From Streptomyces sp. NBC_01232 (GTDB taxonomy: Bacteria > Actinomycetota > Actinomycetes > Streptomycetales > Streptomycetaceae): a stretch of 64,000 bases of DNA. Numbering within the stretch: the stretch's first letter is position 1; each line of letters starts with the position of its first letter. The position numbers were made by a program, and so were the translations under genes. Below are positions 59,304-64,000 of this stretch, in pieces. The DNA lies in NCBI RefSeq assembly GCF_035989885.1, contig NZ_CP108520.1, positions 20,525-84,524 on the forward strand, in the 5' to 3' direction. The notes under the pieces are model-generated. The model was given only the letters and a program-made list of their open reading frames with translations, made no database searches and was not told the origin of the DNA.

Positions 59304-59531
59304 ATGCCCACCGCTACCGACCCGCAGCCCCAGATCCCGCAGCAGCCCCCGCGGCCGCAGCAGCCGGCCACGGATCCGCTCGTGACGCTGTGCCTGGTCA
59401 TCGTCGGCGCACTGGTCCTCGGAATGGCCGGCTACGTGTGTGTGGCCCCGTCGCTGACCGGGCCGATCGCGACGGTGGCCGGGGCTCTGGCTGCGGCTTT
59501 CGGCGTCGTGATCGCTGTCCGTCGGCGCTAA
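59304..59531 (+). CDS. small two-TM protein, paralogue of 6415-6672
   Basis: Encodes 75 residues with a GAGAGGGA site. Proline/glutamine-rich N-terminus (PQPQIPQQPPRPQQPATDPL), two TM helices (LVIVGALVLGMAGYVCVAP; VAGALAAAFGVVIAV) and RRR end. Shares DPLV, GY, the SLTGP turn and the RRR end with the protein near 6.5 kb, and the same upstream dyad. Function unknown. Confidence 0.75.
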   Translation: MPTATDPQPQIPQQPPRPQQPATDPLVTLCLVIVGALVLGMAGYVCVAPSLTGPIATVAGALAAAFGVVIAVRRR

Positions 59532-59734
59532 CGTGCGTCGGCCCCACAGCGTTTGCACGGGCGGGCTGTCGCCGACGACGGCCTGGTGCTTGAAGTCGAT
59601 TCGTACGCGGCGAGCCACGCCGCCCTCGAGGACGCGCCGCCCCCCGTGTCGTCGGACCGCTGCCCAGCGGGCGGCGCGTGTAGCTCACGGGGCTGCTTGC
59701 CGAACCGACATGGCGGGGCGTACGAGTGTGCAGG

Positions 59735-60124
59735 TCAGGGCCTGTCTTTGGCGTCGAGGATGTCGAAGGCGTTCGGGACGTCGTCCGTGCTGCTCCAGCC
59801 GGGCGCGGCGAGAGCGGAGGGTGCGTCCTGCGTCCATGCGCCGACGCTGGATACGGCTGCAGGGTCCTTGCCGGCGGCGAGTGCGTCGAGCTGCGCGGTG
59901 ATGGTGTCGAGGTCGAGGAGGCCGGCGGTGTAGGCCTCGAGGAACAGGCCGACGGCGTGGGAGATCGAGACTTCGTCCTGGCCGGCGCGTTTCTTGCCCG
60001 CGTCCCACACGGTGCCGGCCACGTTCACCGTGCGGACGACCTTCTCGTCGGTGAGTGTCCGGTCGGTGGGCCTGCCGGTACCGGCAGGGTAGACCTTGGG
60101 GACCTGGCGGGGTGCGGTGGCCAT
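59735..60124 (-). CDS. hypothetical protein, 129 residues
   Basis: MATAPRQVPKVYPAGTGRPT is followed by TLTDEKVVRTVNVAGTVWDA and SISHAVGLFLEAYTAGLLDL, then an acidic tail (WSSTDDVPNAFDILDAKDRP). The start ATG was chosen over an upstream in-frame codon because of GAGAGG 12 bases away. It is the second gene after the 718-residue gene and is preceded by one of the AT-rich motifs. No family recognised. Confidence 0.6.
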   Translation of the reverse strand: MATAPRQVPKVYPAGTGRPTDRTLTDEKVVRTVNVAGTVWDAGKKRAGQDEVSISHAVGLFLEAYTAGLLDLDTITAQLDALAAGKDPAAVSSVGAWTQDAPSALAAPGWSSTDDVPNAFDILDAKDRP

Positions 60125-60187
60125 GCGGGCGTCGCCTCTCGTCTCGGGCGCGGACCGTATCAGGCCCACGCCCCCACCCTACCCCCT

Positions 60188-60210
60188 AACTTATATAACT
60201 TCTCGGTTTT
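60188..60210. promoter_or_regulatory. AT-rich motif upstream of the gene at 59735-60124
   Basis: On the minus strand AAAACCGAGAAGTTATATAAGTT. It overlaps the last codons and stop of the 718-residue gene and lies 64 bases upstream of the next start. It shares GAAGTTATATAA with the palindrome at 62411-62426. Confidence 0.5.
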
Positions 60211-62347
60211 GACGTCCTTCGGAAATGCGGAGCGAGGTCGGGTGGCCAGGGGCGGCACCGGGGCGGCGACGCCCCACCCCTGCCGAGGCACCCGACGCAA
60301 CCGAACACGGGGCGAACGAACTTCTATAACTTCTCGGTTTTTTAGGGACTGGCCGCAGGGGCGGGGGTGTGGCCAAGGCCTCGGCCTCGGCGGCGGCGTG
60401 CTCGCACGCGTCCGCCAGGAGGGCGGCGCGGTGGGCGAGTTCCGCCGCGCGGCGGGCGGGGAGGGCCGCGCCGGCCTCGGCGGCGTCGCTCGCCTCCCAC
60501 CCGATGCGCATCCACAGCTCCTGAGCCACTGCGCCGCGGCGCAGGGCGGTCCGGGCGAGGTCCCGGATCCGGGGGAGGAGCGGCGCGGCCCACCCGGGGG
60601 TGGTGGTCTCGGGGGTGTCGGTCCACCGGACGGCCGGCCCCTCAAGCGCGACTCGCGCGGCCTGGACGGCCCGTCCGGCGCGCACGGCACGCAACGCGTG
60701 TCCGTCCGCTACGTCCTTCCACTCGGCGACGGTCCGGCCCTGGTGACGCTCCGGGACCGTCACGGGCGCGATGCCGACCGCGCACGGTGCCGCGGGTACC
60801 GCGTCCGGGTGGTGGGCGGCGGCCGCGGCGCGCTCTGCCCGGACGCGGTGACGAGTCTCGGTAGCGCGCTGGTCCGCGCACCGTACGAGGTGGGCGGCCG
60901 CGGAATCCCGGTCCGCATGCTCGGCCGGCCGAGCGTCCCGTCCGGGGGTGATCGCGTACCAGTGGCGTCCCGACTCGCGGACGCGTCCGGCCACGTGTCC
61001 GTCGACGTGCACGATGCGGCCGCCGAGTTCACCGGTGGGCAGACCGAAGCTGTGTCGGTCGCTCGCCCCGGACGTCGTGGCCACGGCGGGCGGAGCGTCC
61101 AGCACGGACTCCTCCTCCGCACGCACCGCCTCCTCCGCAGCGTGGTCCGCGGCCGCGGCCGCAACCATGGCGTGCGCGGTGTGCAGCCGCTCCAAAGCCT
61201 CGCGCATCGCGGTCTCTCCGCCGTAGCGCTGCGCGGAGACGTGCAGGGCCTGCGCGGTCGCCAGCTGTCCGCGCGCGGCCTCTAGCCGCACCTCGGCCTG
61301 CTGCACCCGGTCAACCGGCCCCGTGACCGCCCACGCGTGGACGGGCTCCGCGGCGTGGCCGGTGGTGTGCAGCCACGCGACGTACGCCGCGGCGTAGTCG
61401 TCACCCGTCCAGTTCTTCTCCGCCCACCCCTCGAACGCGTGCGAGATCGTACGGCCCTCCTCCTCGTGCGCCTCCGCCCACTCCTCGGCACCGCGCAGCA
61501 CCCGGTGCTGCCTGTTGTCCTCGATGCAGTCCGCGGCGTACTGCTGCTCCTCGGCATCCATGGCGAGCACGGGCAGTGTGCTGACCGGGACTCCGGCGCG
61601 CTGCGCGGCGTGTTCGGCGCACATGAGCCGGCCGTCCCGACGGGTGCCCACGAGGTACAGGCGGACCCCGTACGCGTCACAGAAGCCGTTGAAGCCGTCC
61701 GCCACCGGGACGCAGCAGTCGCCGACGTCGACAGGTTCCGGCATCCCCGGGATGACCGCGGTCCGCACCTCGGCGGGGATCACGTCCGCCAGCGTGAGCT
61801 CCACCTGACCCTCGACAGGCTCCACCCGGAGGCTGTACTGGCCACCGGTACCCCCGTCCTCGCCCCACCCTGCAAGATCACGATTCCGAGTCACCTCCGA
61901 GCCCCACCCACACCGCGCGTCGAACCGCGCCGGGCAGTAAGCGTGCTCGATGCACACCCGCGGCTCCACACCCCACCCCAGCTCGGAAGGGTCCTCACAC
62001 CCGCACTCGCCGTACTCAAACGGGTCCGTCACCTCCGACTCCTCCACCAGAGCCTTCACAGCCTTGAACTGCATGTCCGTCAGCTGCGCACCGTCCCGTA
62101 CACCCTTGCTCTCCTTGGCCACGTACCGGAAACCCTTGGGACCACGCTCCCAGTACAGGAGCAGGGACACCTCCCCTGCGGTGGTGTACGCCTCCAGCCC
62201 AACGACCCATGCGTCCGCGGTCCGGCCCTTCGAGCCGGCCGCGCCGAACAGGGCGGAGGCCTGCCAGTCGTTCTCCTCGGCCGTGCGGATCAGCCGCTCG
62301 GCACTGCTGGGGATGACCGCCGCCGTGCCGGACGTCAGAGCAGACAT
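60191..62347 (-). CDS. 718-residue hypothetical protein
   Basis: GGGAGG lies six bases before the ATG. N-terminal domain (residues 1-110): SAERLIRTAEENDWQASALF, AWVVGLEAYTTAGEVSLLLYW, typical of uncharacterised Streptomyces plasmid proteins. Residues 110-260 hold Cys-rich stretches (CGCEDPSEL; CIEHAYCPARFDARC; VGDCCVPVADG). The remainder is long helices rich in Ala, Glu and Arg. The length is near that of telomere-associated proteins, but no matching motif is seen. It is preceded by a perfect AT-rich palindrome, suggesting tight regulation. Confidence 0.65.
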   Translation of the reverse strand: MSALTSGTAAVIPSSAERLIRTAEENDWQASALFGAAGSKGRTADAWVVGLEAYTTAGEVSLLLYWERGPKGFRYVAKESKGVRDGAQLTDMQFKAVKALVEESEVTDPFEYGECGCEDPSELGWGVEPRVCIEHAYCPARFDARCGWGSEVTRNRDLAGWGEDGGTGGQYSLRVEPVEGQVELTLADVIPAEVRTAVIPGMPEPVDVGDCCVPVADGFNGFCDAYGVRLYLVGTRRDGRLMCAEHAAQRAGVPVSTLPVLAMDAEEQQYAADCIEDNRQHRVLRGAEEWAEAHEEEGRTISHAFEGWAEKNWTGDDYAAAYVAWLHTTGHAAEPVHAWAVTGPVDRVQQAEVRLEAARGQLATAQALHVSAQRYGGETAMREALERLHTAHAMVAAAAADHAAEEAVRAEEESVLDAPPAVATTSGASDRHSFGLPTGELGGRIVHVDGHVAGRVRESGRHWYAITPGRDARPAEHADRDSAAAHLVRCADQRATETRHRVRAERAAAAAHHPDAVPAAPCAVGIAPVTVPERHQGRTVAEWKDVADGHALRAVRAGRAVQAARVALEGPAVRWTDTPETTTPGWAAPLLPRIRDLARTALRRGAVAQELWMRIGWEASDAAEAGAALPARRAAELAHRAALLADACEHAAAEAEALATPPPLRPVPKKPRSYRSSFAPCSVASGASAGVGRRRPGAAPGHPTSLRISEGRQNREVI
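60318..60341. promoter_or_regulatory. second AT-rich motif, inside the 3' part of the 718-residue gene
   Basis: On the minus strand AAAACCGAGAAGTTATAGAAG, sharing AACCGAGAAGTTATA with the motif 130 bases away at 60188-60210. Because it lies in coding DNA and still matches in a non-protein way, it is probably a binding site or the product of a local duplication. Confidence 0.45.
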
Positions 62348-62410
62348 TCGAACCTCCCAAGGGGACCGAACCGGCGGCCTGTCCGGCCGCCCGTTGAGAC
62401 AACCCTAGCT

Positions 62411-62426
62411 GAAGTTATATAACTTC
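62411..62426. promoter_or_regulatory. 16-bp palindrome upstream of the 718-residue gene
   Basis: GAAGTTATATAACTTC is a perfect palindrome 64 bases before the start codon. The TATAA core also suits a promoter -10 region, so a repressor bound here would block transcription. Confidence 0.6.
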
Positions 62427-62609
62427 AAGCGCGTGTGAAGGCGATAGTCACCCGAACGGAGCATGATCATCGCAAGCTGTATCTGCTGCGGTACAGACGA
62501 GACAGGAGCCGCCTGCGATCTCTCGCAGGATCGGAACATCAGTCGAACAACATCTCGACAACGCGAGCGATCCCGAAAGAGCCGCCGCACAAGCGCCATG
62601 CTGCTTCGC

Positions 62610-63305
62610 ATGGCTGACTCACCATCGGAAATCCTGCAGGGCAAGCGCTGGTGGCAGCATCTCTGGGTGTGGCTTCTCGGCCTCCTCGGCGCCGTGATCA
62701 GTGGGATCATCGTTGCCCTGGTCACCGGATGGCTCGAGGACAAGCCTAGCCCCCGCCCCCAACTCACTATTGAAAAGCTGGTCCGGCCGTTCGCTCAATA
62801 CGAACTGCAAAAATCCTACCGCGTGATCGAGCGTCGGCTATTTTCGGAATGCGGAATTCGCTCTCTCGATTCAGGCGATCCGCAAGCCCTCAAGTGTTCG
62901 GCCGGCAATGACCTATACGACCCTTGCTGGCCAAGCTATGGGAGCAGCAATGATGTCGCATGCCTGAAGTCTCCCTGGGAGCCAGAGGTGACGATCCTCG
63001 CCAACGCCACGATCACGGCTCCTTCCCGTGAGCCGAACCCCAACCTGCTGCCCTGGGCGCTCGAGATTCACGACCCCTACAGCAAATCCACTCTCCACTG
63101 CTCTCCAATTCCGGGCACGAGTGACGTAATTGCAGACATGCGCGTCAATTGGGATTGCACATATTCGGGCAAAGGGGAAACCGATATCCAAGGCTACGCT
63201 ATTGGCGCGCCAACAGTCCACCAAGAAAAGCCGTGGACTATTCGCTACAACAAGAAGGGGTCACCCGAAACGGTGCCTGCGAATATCATTGTCGTCTGGC
63301 GCTAA
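62610..63305 (+). CDS. one-TM protein with extracytoplasmic domain
   Basis: Encodes 231 residues from the ATG at 62610 (62598 is an alternative). A TM helix (LWVWLLGLLGAVISGIIVAL) is at residues 20-42. The rest is beta-rich with six Cys residues (FSECGIRSLD; LKCSAGNDLYDPCW; LHCSPIPG; WDCTYSG), suggesting disulfides outside the cell. Codon bias is weak, so likely recently acquired. No family recognised. Confidence 0.7.
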   Translation: MADSPSEILQGKRWWQHLWVWLLGLLGAVISGIIVALVTGWLEDKPSPRPQLTIEKLVRPFAQYELQKSYRVIERRLFSECGIRSLDSGDPQALKCSAGNDLYDPCWPSYGSSNDVACLKSPWEPEVTILANATITAPSREPNPNLLPWALEIHDPYSKSTLHCSPIPGTSDVIADMRVNWDCTYSGKGETDIQGYAIGAPTVHQEKPWTIRYNKKGSPETVPANIIVVWR

Positions 63306-63894
63306 TGAAATGACGTACATCGGTCGAGCTCGCTGACCCTCCCTGCTGCTTCTCACTGCGCTCTCGCCAAACCGGCCGGGAGCGCAGCTGTGTGTAGACG
63401 TTGCTTGTGAAGACGGTTCAGATGGCGTGCATTTTTGGTATGTGGATGGGGGGTTGAGGGGTTGCGCTTTTGGTATTCGGTCAGGGGGGTGTTTCGGTTT
63501 TGGTATTTGACGTTGGGTCGGTTTGTGTGGGTCGGGAATTGGTGGTTTCCCTTTTGTTGGCGATCTTTCTGGTGTAGACCATTCGCTGGTGCTGGTCCGG
63601 GGTCGTTGTTACGTTCTGTAGCGTGTCGGGGGAGGGGCCGGCGGGGTGGACACTCCGCGGGACCGTGTGCATACTGCTACTGAGAGGGAGCGCGCAGCGC
63701 GAGCGGTAAGCCCTCGGCCCCGCAGGGGCCACACCCCGATATCCGGCCCTGAGACACCGTTACAGACGACCTGACGCCCCATCAAATCCCTTCTGACCTG
63801 CTGCAATTAAGCCGAAGAACCCCGCGGCAGGCCCTCCCTCCGTTGCCAGCCGGCCACCGCGGACCCGTAGTCCCCGAACAACCGGGACCACCCC
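63306..63894. other. gene-free subterminal region with strong G/T skew
   Basis: From about 63420 to 63600 the plus strand is dominated by G and T. TTTTGGTA occurs at 63433, 63468 and 63498. No gene is seen. It lies just inside the terminal palindromes. Confidence 0.5.
63433..63505. repeat. three TTTTGGTA repeats in the G/T-rich region
   Basis: The octamer is repeated at intervals of 35 and 30 bases within a single-strand-skewed tract. Could be binding sites or a subterminal structural region of the linear replicon. Confidence 0.4.
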
Positions 63895-64000
63895 GCCGTC
63901 ACCGCAGGTGACGGCCCATCGGGCCACACTCCGCCCGGCGTCGCGCAGCGACGCAGCCCCCTTGGGAGTGACGCAGTCACTCCGCGTCGTGTCTCCGCAG
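63895..64000. repeat. telomere-like array of GCA-loop palindromes at the replicon end
   Basis: Perfect palindromes: GCCGTCACC-GCA-GGTGACGGC (63895-63915), GGCCC-ATC-GGGCC (63913-63925), GCGTCGC-GCA-GCGACGC (63938-63954) and GGAGTGAC-GCA-GTCACTCC (63965-63983). The last bases GTCTCCGCAG begin another that is cut by the window edge. Streptomyces telomeres are packed palindromes whose 3' strand folds into hairpins with GCA loops; here GCA is on the plus strand, which would be the 3' strand at a right end. They do not match the common archetypal telomere start. Confidence 0.8.

Noticed and set aside
60191..62347. The 718-residue protein as a telomere-associated protein
   Set aside because: Length and position near the end are suggestive, but no HTH, motif or sequence style recalled from Tap proteins is present, so no such call was made.

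Overview
The window looks like the terminal part of a large linear replicon of a Streptomyces-type actinomycete, most likely a linear plasmid or a plasmid-like chromosome arm. The support is a very high GC content, strong G/C bias at third codon positions, frequent GTG starts, many overlapping ATGA/GTGA gene junctions, and actinobacterial families (WhiB, DUF2637, DUF3710, DUF6099, DUF6233). The last ~105 bases hold perfect palindromes whose loops are GCA on the strand that would be the 3' end. This is the known hallmark of Streptomyces telomeres, so the right edge of the window appears to lie in or beside a telomere.

Left part (1-17.5 kb): accessory genes. There is a truncated duplicate of a zinc-motif HTH-like gene with a shared 54-bp element, a three-gene operon (unknown, ECF-like sigma, Sel1/IclR-like regulator), a ParE-like toxin pair, two convergent HTH-coiled-coil membrane proteins, several secreted proteins (lamin-tail domain, HNH nuclease), an ATP-dependent DNA ligase and small zinc-finger/DUF6233 genes.

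17.5-29.4 kb (minus strand): a tightly coupled conjugation operon resembling a Gram-positive type IV secretion system: FtsK/TraB-like coupling ATPase, TcpC/VirB8-like protein, pilin-sized two-TM peptide, PrgI/VirB3-like protein, VirB4-like ATPase, lipoprotein, TrbL/VirB6-like channel protein, a second VirB8-like protein, a transglycosylase-NlpC-like wall hydrolase and an unknown distal gene. No relaxase is recognisable in the window. A decayed copy of the coupling ATPase N-terminus lies at 33.6-34.0 kb.

29.4-41.2 kb: a PadR operon with two paralogous small proteins, a CoiA-like nuclease, a PIMT-like methyltransferase next to a 54-residue Gly/Ser/Pro-rich peptide (a possible RiPP locus), a TPR regulator behind an 18-bp perfect inverted repeat, a GNAT acetyltransferase, a sigma-factor operon with DUF6099, and a frameshifted endonuclease VII gene.

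41.3-57.8 kb: maintenance and spread. parA-parB are preceded by two near-identical palindromes. A DUF2637 membrane protein with a long coiled coil, a run of very small overlapping genes, three membrane proteins and a WhiB protein form a minus-strand spread-type cluster facing a GntR regulator. A winged-helix-like replication initiator candidate carries four 20-bp palindromic iterons inside its own coding sequence (54.24-54.33 kb). It is followed by an HTH-coiled-coil-DUF3710 fusion.

57.8-64 kb: a pentapeptide-repeat membrane protein, a second copy of a two-TM small protein that shares a 17-bp upstream dyad with the copy near 6.6 kb, a 718-residue unknown protein linked to three AT-rich operator-like motifs, a one-TM exported-domain protein, a G/T-skewed repeat region and the telomere-like end. 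Together the genes give replication, partition, conjugative transfer and regulation functions, with scattered recombination scars.
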